Positions 16,930 through 27,405 of a stretch of DNA of 64,000 nt are shown here, piece by piece. Under the pieces are notes generated by a model. It searched no databases. It was not told the origin of the DNA and was given only the letters and a program-made list of their open reading frames with translations. Position 1 is the first letter of the stretch, and each line of letters opens with the position of its first letter. The position numbers were made by a program, and so were the translations under genes. The stretch spans positions 63,624,354 through 63,688,353 of the forward strand of contig CM042011.1 in the NCBI GenBank assembly GCA_023525715.1, given 5' to 3'. This DNA is from Cichorium intybus. Its lineage: Eukaryota; Streptophyta; Magnoliopsida; Asterales; Asteraceae.

Positions 16930-19900
16930 TCAATTATCCTGAAGGCCAGTTGAAGCTATGCAGAGCTTCAACTTCTCTAAGGTAACAACCTTAGTCAACA
17001 TATCAGCTGGATTTTCAGTTCCTTTGATCTTCTTCAACTTCAGAGTACCATCATTAATTCTTTCTCTGATGAAGTGATATCTCAGCTGTATGTGCTTTGT
17101 CTTCGAATGGAAGACAGGATTCTTTGCAAGGTGTATTGCACTTTGATTATCACAAAACAGTGCACAATCAACTTGTTCCTTGCCAAGTTCTTCGAGAAAG
17201 TTCTTCAACCATATAAGCTCTTTGCTTGCTTCAGCAACTGCCATATACTCTGCTTCTGTGGTTGAAAGGGCAACACTTTTCTGGAGTTTAGACATCCAAC
17301 TTACTGCAGTGCCTCCCACTGTAAAGACATACCCGGTAGTGCTTTTGTATGAGTCTTTGCAACCACCAAGGTCTGCATCTGCAAAACCCTTCAGAATGAC
17401 ATCTTTCCCTTTAAAATGCAATGCCACTTTTGAAGTCCCCTTCAAATATCTTAGCAGCCATTTAACTGCTTCCCAATGTTCTCTCCCCGGATTGGACATA
17501 AATCGACTAACAACTCCCACTGCATGTGCAATATCTGGTCTCGTGCATACCATTGCATACATGAGACTACCAACTGCAGATGCATAAGGTACTTTAGCCA
17601 TTTCTTTCTTGTCTTCATCTGATTTGGGTGACTGAACTTTAGAAAGCTTAAAGTGACTTCCCAAAGGTGTGCTTCTGATCTTGGCATCTTTAAGGCTGAA
17701 TTTCTCTAATACTTTCTCAATGTATTTCTCTTGAGAGAGTGTCAAAGAGCCATCTTCTTTGTTTCTGAAAATACTCATCCCGAGTATTTGGTTTGCAGCT
17801 CCCAAGTCTTTCATCTCGAATTCTTCAGACATTTGCTTCTTTAACTTCTTGATCTCTGTCATGTCTGAGCCTGCAATCAACATATCATCTACATAGAGTA
17901 GTAGAATGATATAAGAACCCTTAAACTTCTTGATGTAACAACAATGGTCATTGTCACATCTCTTGTAACCAACTCTTCTCATGAAGTTATCAAACTTCAA
18001 ATACCATTGTCTGGGCGCTTGCTTCAGACCATACAAGCTCTTCTTCAATTTACACACCAAGTTTTCTTTGCCTTTAATCTGAAAACCCTCTGGTTGTGTC
18101 ATGTAAATTTCTTCATCTAGGTCACCATGTAGAAAAGCTGTCTTAACATCTAGCTGCTCTAGATGCAAACCTTCTGCTGCTACAATGCTGAGAACAAGTC
18201 TGATAGTGGTCATCTTCACTACTGGAGAGAATATTTCATTGAAATCGATTCCCTCTTTCTGTTGAAAGCCCTTGACTACTAATCTTGCTTTGTACCGTTT
18301 GGTACCATCATGTTCATCCTTGACCCTGAAAACCCATTTGTTTTGAAGAGCCTTCTTCCCGGATGGAAGCTTCGTTAGAAGCCAGGTCTTGTTCTTCTCA
18401 AGCGACTTCATTTCATCTTTCATTGCTAGCTCCCACTGCAATGAATCTTTCAACCTCTTAGCTTCAGAGTAACACTGGGGTTCACCATTTTCTGTCAAAA
18501 GAATGTAGTTGACAGATGGTGAGTATCTTTGTGGTGGTCTGATGACTCTGGAAGATCTTCTTGGTTGAACTTGAGGTGTGGCTGGGGACTCTGGAGCTGG
18601 AGGGCTGGTTTCTTCATCTTCAGAGTCATTTCTGGATTCATCCTCTGAGCTCCCACTGTCAGTTGAATCATCCCCAGATTCAGGGATTTCAACTGAAACT
18701 TCTTTCTTCTTTTCACCACCTTCATATTCAACGTACTCCTTCTGGACTTCTGGACTTTTGTTGTTCATGTCTTTGTATAACTCGGCTTCGTTAAAGGTGA
18801 CATTCTTGCTTCGGATTATCTTTCTGCTTTCACTATCCCAAAGCCTGTAACCCATTTCATCTGACCCATAACCAATGAATGTGCACTTCTTGATCTTTGA
18901 ATCAAGTTTATCCCTGTCACCATCTTTTAACAAACTGTAAGCAGTACAACCAAAGACTTTTAGGTGTTTGAGACTTACTTCCTTCCCTTGCCACATTTCC
19001 TCCGGCAATTTAAGATCCAAGGGAACACACGGTGAACGGTTGATCAAGTAGGCTGCAGTGTTAACTGCATCAGCCCAGAATGTCTTTGGTAAACCAGCAT
19101 TCAACCTCATGCTTCTAGCCCTTTCATTCAGAGTTCTATTCATTCTCTCAGCTACACCATTCTGCTGAGGGGTTCCTGGGACTGTCTTGATCATCTTTAT
19201 CCCTTGCTTGGCACAATAGTCAACAAACTCCTTGCTTATGTATTCACCACCATTATCCGACTTCAGGCATTTTACCTTCAAATCAGTTTCATTTTCAACA
19301 GCAGATTTCCATATCTTAAAAGTATCAAATACATCAGATTTATTTTTAAGAAAATAGACCCATACCTTGCGTGTTGAATCATCAATAAAGGTTACATAGT
19401 AGTTTTTGCCTCCTAGGGATGAAACTGGTGTTGGTCCAAATACATCCGAGTGAACAAGCTCCAACTTCTGAGCTTTCGGTGTCTTCCCCGTCTTTACAAA
19501 AGTAACCCGCTTTTGTTTCCCGAGAACACAAGATTCACAAAATTCAGTTTCAACTTTCTTCAAGTCTGGAAACTTCCCTTTCTGAACCAACATCTTCAAT
19601 CCCTTATTGCTCATGTGTCCGAGTCGTTGGTGCCATAAATTAAATGGACTCGGATTTGTGGTTACGGCATGAACACCATCACTAGGTATCTCTACCATGT
19701 ATAGAGTGCCTTTCTTCTTTCCTTTGGCAATCACCAAGTTGCCTTTGATCACTTTCCATTGTCCACCCCCAAAGTGAACATCAAACCCTTCATCATCCAA
19801 CTTACCAACTGAGATCAACTTTCTCCTTAAGTTTGGAATAACCCTGACATCTTTTAATGTCCACGTGGTTCCTAAGGAGGTCTTCAAATCTACGTCTCCC

Positions 19901-20859
19901 ATACCCGTAATATCAAGCACTTGATCATCAGCCAAACGAACTTTTCCAAGAGCACCTGTTTGTAGGTTCTTGACCATATCTGGGCATGAGACGGCATGGA
20001 AAGAAGCACCTGAATCCATAATCCAGGATTCTGCCGAATTCTCAACGCAACATATGAGATAATCTTCCGAATCTTCAGAGGATACATTGTTTACTTCTTT
20101 CTTTTCAGCTTGTGGTTTTGGGCATTGGCTTCTAAAGTGACCTTTTTCTTTGCAATTCCAGCATTCAATGTCTTTTCTGGTTTTTGACTGTCCCCTTTTT
20201 CTGGACTTTGATCTGCCTCGACCACGTCCTCTTTCATTTTTTCTTCCTCTACTTTCTGTATGCAATATAGAACTAGAACTAGAAGTCTCACCATTGCTTC
20301 TCCGTCTGATATCTTCATTTACAATCAAGTCACGAATACTCTCGAAAGTGAGTTTGGTAGTGCCAGATGCACTACTAACAGCTGTGACTGTGCCTGACCA
20401 ACTGTCGGGTAAAGATGATAAAAGGAGGAGCGCTTGTACTTCATCTTCAAACTTTATTGCAACTGAGGCTAAACGAGAGATAATTGAGTTAAACTCGTTT
20501 ATGTGAGCGGTAACTGACATGCCTTCCTTCATCTTGGTGTTAACCAATTGTTTGATGAGGAACACTTTGTTGGAAGCGGACGGCTTCTCGTACATGTTAG
20601 ACAAAGCCTTAAATACTCCATAAGTAGTTGTTTCATTGACAATGTTATACGCAACACTCTTCGCCAATGAAAACCTAACTACGCCCAAGGCTTGTCGATC
20701 CAACAACTTCCAATCTTCATCATACATGTCATCTGGTTGTACGCCCAACATAGGCAAATGCAAACTTTTCTGATACAGCATATCTTCAATTTGTATCTTC
20801 CAAAAGCCATAATCGGTACCATCAAACTTCTCAATTTTAATTTTACCGTCTTCTGCCAT
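16930..20859 (-). CDS. copia gag-pol polyprotein, TNT1-like, intact
   Basis: 1309 residues from ATG at 20857-20859 (MAEDGKIKIEKFDG), stop TGA at 16930-16932. The frame is open four codons further upstream through a TTG, but the ATG with family-like MAED is the better start. Domain order: gag; one CCHC knuckle (CWNCKEKGHFRSQC, about 232-246); aspartic protease (MDSGASFHAV, about 283); GAG-pre-integrase (LWHQRLGHMS, then CESC); integrase with D (HSDVFGP), D (KSDNGGEY) and E (QQNGVAERMNRT); RT with LLLYVDDMLIAG (about 986); RNase H with STTEAEYMA and FCDNQSAIHLAKNP. Length and order match autonomous copia elements of the Tork/TNT1 group. No stop, frameshift or catalytic substitution is visible. 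Confidence 0.95.
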   Translation of the reverse strand: MAEDGKIKIEKFDGTDYGFWKIQIEDMLYQKSLHLPMLGVQPDDMYDEDWKLLDRQALGVVRFSLAKSVAYNIVNETTTYGVFKALSNMYEKPSASNKVFLIKQLVNTKMKEGMSVTAHINEFNSIISRLASVAIKFEDEVQALLLLSSLPDSWSGTVTAVSSASGTTKLTFESIRDLIVNEDIRRRSNGETSSSSSILHTESRGRKNERGRGRGRSKSRKRGQSKTRKDIECWNCKEKGHFRSQCPKPQAEKKEVNNVSSEDSEDYLICCVENSAESWIMDSGASFHAVSCPDMVKNLQTGALGKVRLADDQVLDITGMGDVDLKTSLGTTWTLKDVRVIPNLRRKLISVGKLDDEGFDVHFGGGQWKVIKGNLVIAKGKKKGTLYMVEIPSDGVHAVTTNPSPFNLWHQRLGHMSNKGLKMLVQKGKFPDLKKVETEFCESCVLGKQKRVTFVKTGKTPKAQKLELVHSDVFGPTPVSSLGGKNYYVTFIDDSTRKVWVYFLKNKSDVFDTFKIWKSAVENETDLKVKCLKSDNGGEYISKEFVDYCAKQGIKMIKTVPGTPQQNGVAERMNRTLNERARSMRLNAGLPKTFWADAVNTAAYLINRSPCVPLDLKLPEEMWQGKEVSLKHLKVFGCTAYSLLKDGDRDKLDSKIKKCTFIGYGSDEMGYRLWDSESRKIIRSKNVTFNEAELYKDMNNKSPEVQKEYVEYEGGEKKKEVSVEIPESGDDSTDSGSSEDESRNDSEDEETSPPAPESPATPQVQPRRSSRVIRPPQRYSPSVNYILLTENGEPQCYSEAKRLKDSLQWELAMKDEMKSLEKNKTWLLTKLPSGKKALQNKWVFRVKDEHDGTKRYKARLVVKGFQQKEGIDFNEIFSPVVKMTTIRLVLSIVAAEGLHLEQLDVKTAFLHGDLDEEIYMTQPEGFQIKGKENLVCKLKKSLYGLKQAPRQWYLKFDNFMRRVGYKRCDNDHCCYIKKFKGSYIILLLYVDDMLIAGSDMTEIKKLKKQMSEEFEMKDLGAANQILGMSIFRNKEDGSLTLSQEKYIEKVLEKFSLKDAKIRSTPLGSHFKLSKVQSPKSDEDKKEMAKVPYASAVGSLMYAMVCTRPDIAHAVGVVSRFMSNPGREHWEAVKWLLRYLKGTSKVALHFKGKDVILKGFADADLGGCKDSYKSTTGYVFTVGGTAVSWMSKLQKSVALSTTEAEYMAVAEASKELIWLKNFLEELGKEQVDCALFCDNQSAIHLAKNPVFHSKTKHIQLRYHFIRERINDGTLKLKKIKGTENPADMLTKVVTLEKLKLCIASTGLQDN

Positions 20860-20884
20860 TTTAACGGACAAAATGCACTTTTCT

Positions 20885-21275
20885 TTCAGAAATTAAGGGT
20901 GAAAAATGCAATTTTTCTGAAATTCAGGGGCTAAACTGCAATTTTCTGAAAGTTCGGGGGCTAAACTGCAATTTTCAGAAAGTTTAGGGGCTAAAATGCA
21001 ATTTTCTGAAAGTTCGGGGGCTAGACTGCAATTTTCAGAAAGTTCAGGGACCGGTTTTGCAAATTCTGGAACTTCAGGGACCTGTTTTGCAAATTCTGGA
21101 ACTTCAGGGACCTATTTTGCAAATTCTGGAACTTCAGGGACCTATTTTGCAAATTCTGGTACTTCAGGGACCTGTTTTGCAAATTCTGGAACTTCAAGGA
21201 CCTATTTTGCAACTTCTGGAACCTCAGGGACCTGTTTTGCAATTTCTGAAACTTCAGGGACCTGTTTTGCAAAAT
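20885..21275 (-). repeat. 30-bp tandem repeat array in the copia leader
   Basis: About 13 units of 30 bp in the untranslated leader between primer site and gag start. Two sub-families follow one another. The gag-proximal units contain TTCTGAAAGTTCGGGGGCTA. The LTR-proximal units contain TGGAACTTCAGGGACCTGTT. Because the period is a multiple of three, several frames stay open on both strands across the array; these are artefacts. Confidence 0.92.
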
Positions 21276-21540
21276 GCTACAGTACCGCTACAGTGTCGTC
21301 TTCTCCGGCGAAACTCCGGTGCTACAGTGTCGTCTTCTCCGGCGATCTGGTTTCTTCTGTCACTATTCCGGCGAACGTTTGACCGGCGATTTGGAGGTCT
21401 TCCGGTGGTCGAAAAATTCCAAAAAATATATTTTCGGAATCTGCGGAACGAGACCTTTCCAACGGCGTAAACCAAAATCGTTTTTGAGACAAAAAATTTT
21501 CGACCCAAAAACAGAAAATCACTCTCTGGAGCTATACCAA

Positions 21541-21553
21541 GGCTCTGATACCA
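21541..21553 (-). promoter_or_regulatory. primer-binding site, tRNA-iMet type
   Basis: The minus strand reads TGGTATCAGAGCC, complementary to the 3' end of plant initiator methionine tRNA, two bases inside the 5' LTR. Confidence 0.92.
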
Positions 21554-21555
21554 CT

Positions 21556-21863
21556 TGTTAGGATCGAGACACTTAGCATACGAACACTAAACTCACACAC
21601 TCGGCTCACAAATTAAGAACACAAGAATTTAACGTGGTTCGGTCCAAAATGACCTACGTCCACGGCGGATAACTAGGAATGTATATTGCTTCTGTGTTTA
21701 TTTGTGTTGTGGTACATTTTGTTTGATGCTATGCTGCCCTTTATATAGGCTTAGAAGGCAATGTGAAATCAAAATAAAAATTAGGCTACCTAACAAAATT
21801 TGTCAAGGCTTTGAAAAATTCTTCACCTAATTTTGCCTTTGAAAATTCTTCACCAACTTAACA
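21556..21863 (-). repeat. 5' LTR of TNT1-like copia, with TATA box
   Basis: 308-bp LTR that drives the element. On the minus strand CCTATATAAAG at about 21739-21749 is a good TATA box. The LTR ends at 21863, followed by the CTTCA duplication. Confidence 0.95.
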
Positions 21864-22122
21864 CTTCACATTTCACCATTCACTGGGAGATGATCCTCCG
21901 TTTCCCTTTCACTATTGCAAATCGGACAGAGATCCGTTTGAGATCTACACATCTCCTGTCCAGGTTCGCTGGAACAGGAAGCCTCTTGAGACCAATTCTC
22001 CATTCAAGAGTATTGATTTTGATAGGCATCCACCTAATCCACCCAGCTGTTCCACTACCACACCGTCAAGAAAATCAGGTCGACAAGTCATTACTAGAAA
22101 AAAAGCATCAAAGCCCTAATAA
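21864..22122 (+). pseudogene. possible exon interrupted by the copia insertion, unrecognised
   Basis: If the copia element and one CTTCA copy are removed, a plus-strand frame runs from about 16394 through 16444 and on from 21869 to a TAA near 22120, roughly 100 codons. It reads like protein (GDDPPFPFHYCKSD, FEIYTSPVQVRWNRKPLE, FDRHPPNPPS), with varied, non-repetitive composition and a basic end (RKSGRQVITRKK). A TAG stop just upstream, at 16388-16390, could double as a splice acceptor. I do not recognise a family and cannot exclude a chance open frame. If real, the gene was broken by the insertion. Confidence 0.35.
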
Positions 22123-22753
22123 TAAATAAAAAATCACAAAAATATATAATATACATTTATAACATACATTTACAATATACTTTTACGATACTACATACTA
22201 CTACATACAATCATCACGGTTAAAAATTTTTCAACCAATATTTTGCATGTTGTAAATTTTGACTTTTGTTTAATACAAATCATGCAATATATGATATACA
22301 AGCTCTTCTTATTTTACACATCCAACTCATACTTAACAACCAAGGTTCAAGAAATATCTCCATTTCTTTAATTCAAACCATTCAAATATATTATTCTAAG
22401 GGAGCTTACCCTTAATCCAAAATTGTAGTCATGAAATCTTGTATTTTCCCTTCGAAATTCATATGTTTGCATAAAAGGTCCATCAATGGTAAAGAATTTT
22501 GTATCCTCCTTTACACACCTCTATTTAAGGGTTTAATGAATGAAGAAATTGACTTAAATGGACTCCTTCCCATAACATAAGGTGATCAAAGGTTGGTTAC
22601 CAATTTTCTCTTTACTCGGTCGTATGATTTACAAAGGGAGAGGGTATGTGAGATCTCCAAGAAGCTCCTAACCTACAATGGTTGTGTAACATGCTACATA
22701 TGGGTATACTCGGTCGTTTGAAATGCTGATACACCCCTTGTTTACATCTCAAA
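22123..22753. other. gene-free AT-rich stretch
   Basis: No coding frame or repeat structure of note was seen between the interrupted frame and the CACTA element. Confidence 0.5.
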
Positions 22754-24083
22754 CACTACTAGAAAAAGGACTTTTAATGACATACGAACTATGACACACA
22801 CTAATTTTATGACACACAAAAATGTATGTCATTAAGAAAGTGTCATATTTCTTAAAATCTGAAGGATTTATGACATACATAATTGTATGTCGTAAATCTG
22901 TGTCATCTTTTACAATAATTACGACATACAAGAATGTATGTCATATTTTAATGTCATAATAAGAAAATAAAAAAAACACACGGGAGACACTTTAATGTCG
23001 TTTTATAAAAAAGTATGTCATCCCCGCCTCCTCACGGTGTTTCTAACCCGATCAATATCTAGGGTTTCTCACTTCAACCTTTTACGTAAATTCATCTTCT
23101 CCGCCTCCCTTCTCTTCAGCTCCCATATGCAATGTGATTATCCCCGCCTCATCACACAGACGCTGTGAAGCACTATCGATGTTCTATATGGTCTTCCGAT
23201 TGTCGGTCAAAATCAGATGTGGTCATGGGCTGATTTCGTTTTCCTGTGTGCGTGCTTTTGGCATGCGTACCCGATAAAAGAAAGGAAGGAAAACGAGGAA
23301 GAATGAAAATGAAACACACACCTACACTGATTACATATGTTTTGTATATGTACATTGTTGAATCAGAAGAGGAGGGACTGCGAGAAAGGAGCATAGATGA
23401 TGAGAGTTTAAGAGAAGCAGGCAGGAAGAAAGGAAGAAGCGCTGCTGGGGATTAAGGACGGCGACAATGTCGACTTTGGCGGCGGTGTGGTGGTTGACAG
23501 TGGTCAGGAGGACCACTTCTAAAGCGATTGATGCTTGAAGTGGTCTAGAAGTTTGGATTGCTACATAGTCGACAGTTATTGAAAGGTATTACGAACCCTA
23601 GTTTGGGATTTTTGAAATTTCTTGAGTATTGTTGAATGGATTACAGAATTGCATAACTATTGATGAATTCCGAGTGACCCTTTTTCCAATTGAGCATTTC
23701 CGTTGGTTAATTTTGGTAACACTAGAAGGGATTGATGATTTTTTTGTTGAGGTGTGAAATTGAACAAAGTCGAGTAACCACTTCATAAATTTTGCTAAAA
23801 AAGATAACTGATTTTAATCATAATTGTATGTTTGAATCTGGTTGCAGGGTTCATCATCGTAATCGATGATATGCTGAAATTCTGAACTTAAGTCACGAAT
23901 TGCAGATGAATCGAAGTAAACTTGAATCTCAATCTGATTGGTATGTTCTAACACTACGTTGTAACAATTTAACTTTCAAAAATTTTATATATTTTGATCT
24001 CTATTTGGCTAGTGTGAGTAAGCTTCACTATTTCTAACTCCATAAGTTAATATTAACCGTTAATCTCTTTTTTTTGCTATTAG

Positions 24084-24719
24084 GTATTATTTGATTTGAT
24101 TGAGAGAGTTAACATATTGGCTAATAGTAACATACAAGTACTTCCAATAGAAGAAGTTGTTTGGGCATTAAAAATAAGAGCCTGGTTGAGGTGATTAAAA
24201 GTTCTTTCTTTTTTTAATTAGTGTACCTTCTTAATTGAGATTTTAGTGTAACTTTGACAAAAAAAAATATGTATAGTGGAATGCACGAATGAAAGCTACG
24301 ACTTAATTGTAGAGTTATAATTGATGCTCAAAGCCAGGAATCAAAAGGGAAATCCATTGATTTGGAAGATAGCATCAGTAAGCCTTCCAATTTCAATGCT
24401 CTTTTTGTTAGTAAAACAATATCATGGTTAGTTAACTGTTGTTTTTATAGATGTGTATGTCCAGCCTGTTTTGAAGGTGATCGTACAATATCATTCATTC
24501 CTCCTGATGGATCATTTGATCTTATAACATATAGACTCAATACTCATACTCAGGTTATCTTCAATTTTATTTATTTATACTATTAATTAACCTCATGATT
24601 TGAGACTTTTCATTTGGATTTTTTGGTAGGTGAAACCTTTATTTTGGGCTGAGGATCAAGTTGAAAGACATGCGAGAAGTACGATTGATATGCTTGTAAA
24701 AGCTAGAAGTCAATTTAAA
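24084..24719 (+). pseudogene. captured AP-1 clathrin adaptor mu-subunit gene fragment
   Basis: Four exon-like pieces in order, with introns kept. About 24084-24190 gives RVNILANSN and WALKIRAWL. 24277-24377 gives GMHE, then a TGA, then KLRLN and ESKGKSIDLED. 24451-24553 gives DRTISFIPPDGSFDLITYRL. 24630-24719 gives VKPLFWAEDQVERH and DMLVKARSQFK. These match the conserved middle of plant AP-1 mu (VNILVNSNG, KGKAIDLED, DRTISFIPPDGSFDL, VKPLIWVE, MVKARSQFK). AG acceptors precede the pieces and the Q/VKPL boundary falls at an intron, so genomic DNA, not a cDNA, was captured. In-frame stops and missing flanking exons make it non-functional. It lies wholly inside the CACTA element. The identification rests on remembered family sequence. 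Confidence 0.85.
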
Positions 24720-24845
24720 ATGTTTATTATTTTGTATGACATATGACATTGTGATAATGTAGTAATGGATAACATTTGTATTAATACTATTTGATTTCAT
24801 ATTATGAGACATTAAATTTAATATGATTTAATTAATACTTGTAAA

Positions 24846-24849
<4 letters not shown>

Positions 24850-24934
<85 letters not shown>
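24850..24934. repeat. (TA)n microsatellite inside the CACTA element
   Basis: Pure TA of about 85 bp between the captured fragment and the right subterminal repeats. Confidence 0.97.
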
Positions 24935-24938
<4 letters not shown>

Positions 24939-25130
24939 GTTTAAAAAAAATTATGACTTACATTGTAAGTCATAAAGGTTTGTCATTAATGTATGTCACA
25001 AATTTACGACACACAAATGTGTGTCATCTGTCATTTATGACAGGGGCTTCCTTGACATACATTTGCGTGTCATCTGTACCCTTTAATGACACGCAATGCG
25101 TGTCATTAAAGGCTTTTTTTTCTAGTAGTG

Positions 25131-26913
25131 AAATGACCAAACAACCCATAAGGACCCAAGCAAACCTTAGTTCACTTCCAAGTTGACCATGCTAACTTCT
25201 TAATTTTAGGTCCAAATTGGCTAATTACTTTTCCATTGTATTCCTTTTAATATTGGCTACACTTTAAAACCAATAAAAACAAATATAGTGTCAGGAGGAC
25301 CGAGTTTCATAATTATTCTAAGGGGTATTCAACATGTCATTCATTTCTTTATTTCAACCAATACATCTATATTTTTTACCAATACTTAATACATGTATAT
25401 TCTAAGCTTTATCCTTACTACATATAACCTTAATAACGGCCTTGGACTAGTTTTCAAATGCTAAATCTCTTTATCAAGTGCTTTTCTCATATTTGCCATC
25501 TTTGTCCTATAAATTCAATAAATAAAAATACTATTTATTATACAATTGTCATATCTTTATATTATTTTCACCCTAACATAACATGTTGTATTACATCTTG
25601 ATAACATATAAAGTCTAATTTGTTTAGTTACAAGCAATATTTTCAATTTATACCATTTTACATATTTGGTCCTATTTTATTACATAGTACCAAGTTATCT
25701 TCACCTCTTTGAAAATTTAAGTTGTTGTGGTACTTATGACACTTATAATGATTATAAATACTTCCCATATTTATTTACATTTTTATGTTCTCTTTACAAA
25801 ATATATTTATTTTTTGTCTATTCTTGCACAATACATATAATTTCCTTTGTTGTAACTACTCCTTATTACATCCTTATTTATCTTTACTCATGTTCAAGAT
25901 TCTAGTATGTAATATAGTTTGTCCAAACTAAATTATCACTTTTATCTAACATTTGAGTCATGATTTGATTTTATTGACAACTTATTCCCATTTCCAAAAT
26001 TTCAAGAGTCTTGGCATCCGAACATAGCTTATAAGCTTTTTCTTTTTGTTTAATATCTTAACATCAGGAAATAGAAAGTTTTGGATGTTACAAGTTCGAT
26101 CCAAAGTGCTATAAATCAAATATGGAAAGACTTAAGGGGTCCAAATATCAAAGTCTCATGAGTTCATCTTATTTGGTATAATGCTAACATACCAAGCACA
26201 CATTCATCTTGTGGCTAGCCATTAAAGGGAAACTTAAAACTCAAAACAAAATCAAACTTTGAGAGTTTCATGAACATATGTGTTGTGTCTTTGGTCGAGC
26301 GCGGGTCATTAATCACTAACACTTATCTTTGGTGTATGATTATACCTTAGACGTGTGGCATCAAATGAATGGAAGATCTAAATTGGAGGGTATTTCTAAT
26401 CGCTAGTATCATATATACGGAAGGTGATTAAGAATGTGGTCCCATCTGGTGTGGTTTATCATATTTGGCAACTATAAAATAACATTTACTCATGAACAAA
26501 CTCGAAATGAAGAAATGTGTCGAGCAATATTGAAGGAAATTCGAAGACTTTTGGGAGGAAAAACTGAAGTTTAATGAAGATCCTTGTAGTCATGTGCAAG
26601 CTAGTGATTAACTCGGTCTAACTCTTGGCCTCAAAATTTACAATGGTCATTTTTATAGCTCGTAATATCGGTTTTATGGGCTGCAAGTGTCACGGTGATT
26701 GGTGGTCTAGGGTTGTTTGGTGTAATGTGAAATATGATTGTGCTTAATCACATTGGAGTCACGTCCAATTTTTAGGATCATGAAATTGGTGGTTGGGGAT
26801 ATGAGGAATTTACACACGTCTATTTGGGTTTTAAAGAAATGGCCGACATATATACCACCGATTTTGTGATCGCAAGTTCCGGCACTAAAATTGTTATTTT
26901 TGGATTCGATAAC
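25131..26913. other. gene-free stretch
   Basis: AT-rich sequence without a supportable exon, LTR or inverted repeat. Short open frames such as 25666-25905 have biased, low-complexity composition and were not kept. Confidence 0.5.
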
Positions 26914-27048
26914 TGTTAGATTTACATGTATAGTTTTGTGCTCTTATTGTAATCTCGTATAGTATAGGGACCCTTATGTAATTGTATTCTTTATTTATAC
27001 CGGTAATGCATACGTAAACCCTAACGGGGATTCCACAATATTCACACA
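26914..27048 (+). repeat. 5' LTR, 135 bp
   Basis: Begins TGTTAGATTTACATG and ends ATTCACACA. Contains TTTATTTATACC as the only TATA-like stretch. Confidence 0.93.
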
Positions 27049-27060
27049 TGGTATCAGGCC
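27049..27060 (+). promoter_or_regulatory. primer-binding site, slightly diverged
   Basis: TGGTATCAGGCC directly abuts the LTR. It matches the iMet-type primer site except near its 3' end, where an A of the usual CAGAGCC appears lost. Confidence 0.8.
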
Positions 27061-27405
27061 GTATACCTACGATCGACTGATCCCTCCCTTCCTTCCCTCT
27101 CCGGCGTCGCTCTCACCATCGCCGCCGCCTGCCGCCCATTGCTGGTGATCCTGCCCTCGCTTCCGCCCTCCCCCTGCTTTGTCTGATCTGTCGCTGCTGC
27201 TGCTGGTTCCTTTACTCCGGCCCATCCCTCGCCGGACCGACCAGATCCGCCACCATCTTGCTGCCTCTCCCCGTCAGCACCTCCGGTGTCAGCGACTCCG
27301 GACTAGAGACACGATCTGCATTGCCTCGTTCTCCCACTGTGAGTCTCCCTGTTCCATTGTTTGCTTTTTTATTTGTCTCGTTGTTGGGTTCGATCGGTTG
27401 CACTA

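Larger units (their letters stand above)
16445..21863 (-). mobile_element. complete TNT1-like Ty1/copia retrotransposon
   Basis: 5419 bp, minus orientation, flanked by the exact 5-bp duplication CTTCA (16440-16444 and 21864-21868). LTRs of 308 bp bound it, with a tRNA-iMet-type primer site next to the right LTR and a purine tract next to the left LTR. One uninterrupted gag-pol frame of 1309 codons lies between. By eye the LTRs differ at one base (a G/T near 16609 and 21719/21720), which means a young insertion. Everything needed for autonomous copia replication appears present. Whether it is expressed cannot be told from sequence. Confidence 0.95.
22754..25130. mobile_element. non-autonomous CACTA (En/Spm) transposon
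   Basis: 2377 bp. The left end is CACTACTAGAAAAAGG. The right end in reverse complement is CACTACTAGAAAAAAAAG. Both are flanked by AAA (22751-22753 and 25131-25133), the 3-bp target duplication expected for CACTA elements. Subterminal zones are packed with short direct and inverted copies of ATGACA / TGTATGTCAT-type words (22770-22960 and 24945-25110), the usual transposase-binding architecture. There is no transposase ORF, so it depends on an autonomous partner. The interior includes captured host gene sequence at 24084-24719 and a (TA)n array. Confidence 0.9.

Noticed and set aside
20996..21508. Open frames of 80-137 codons on both strands with repeats such as GTCFANSGTS or QNRSLKF
   Set aside because: Artefact of the 30-bp leader repeat, whose period is a multiple of three.
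25666..25905. 79-codon plus-strand frame rich in Phe, Tyr, Leu
   Set aside because: Low-complexity AT-rich DNA, no motif, no splice context.
27049..27060. tRNA gene at primer-binding sites
   Set aside because: Only the 12-14 bases complementary to the tRNA 3' end are present; no cloverleaf or A/B boxes.
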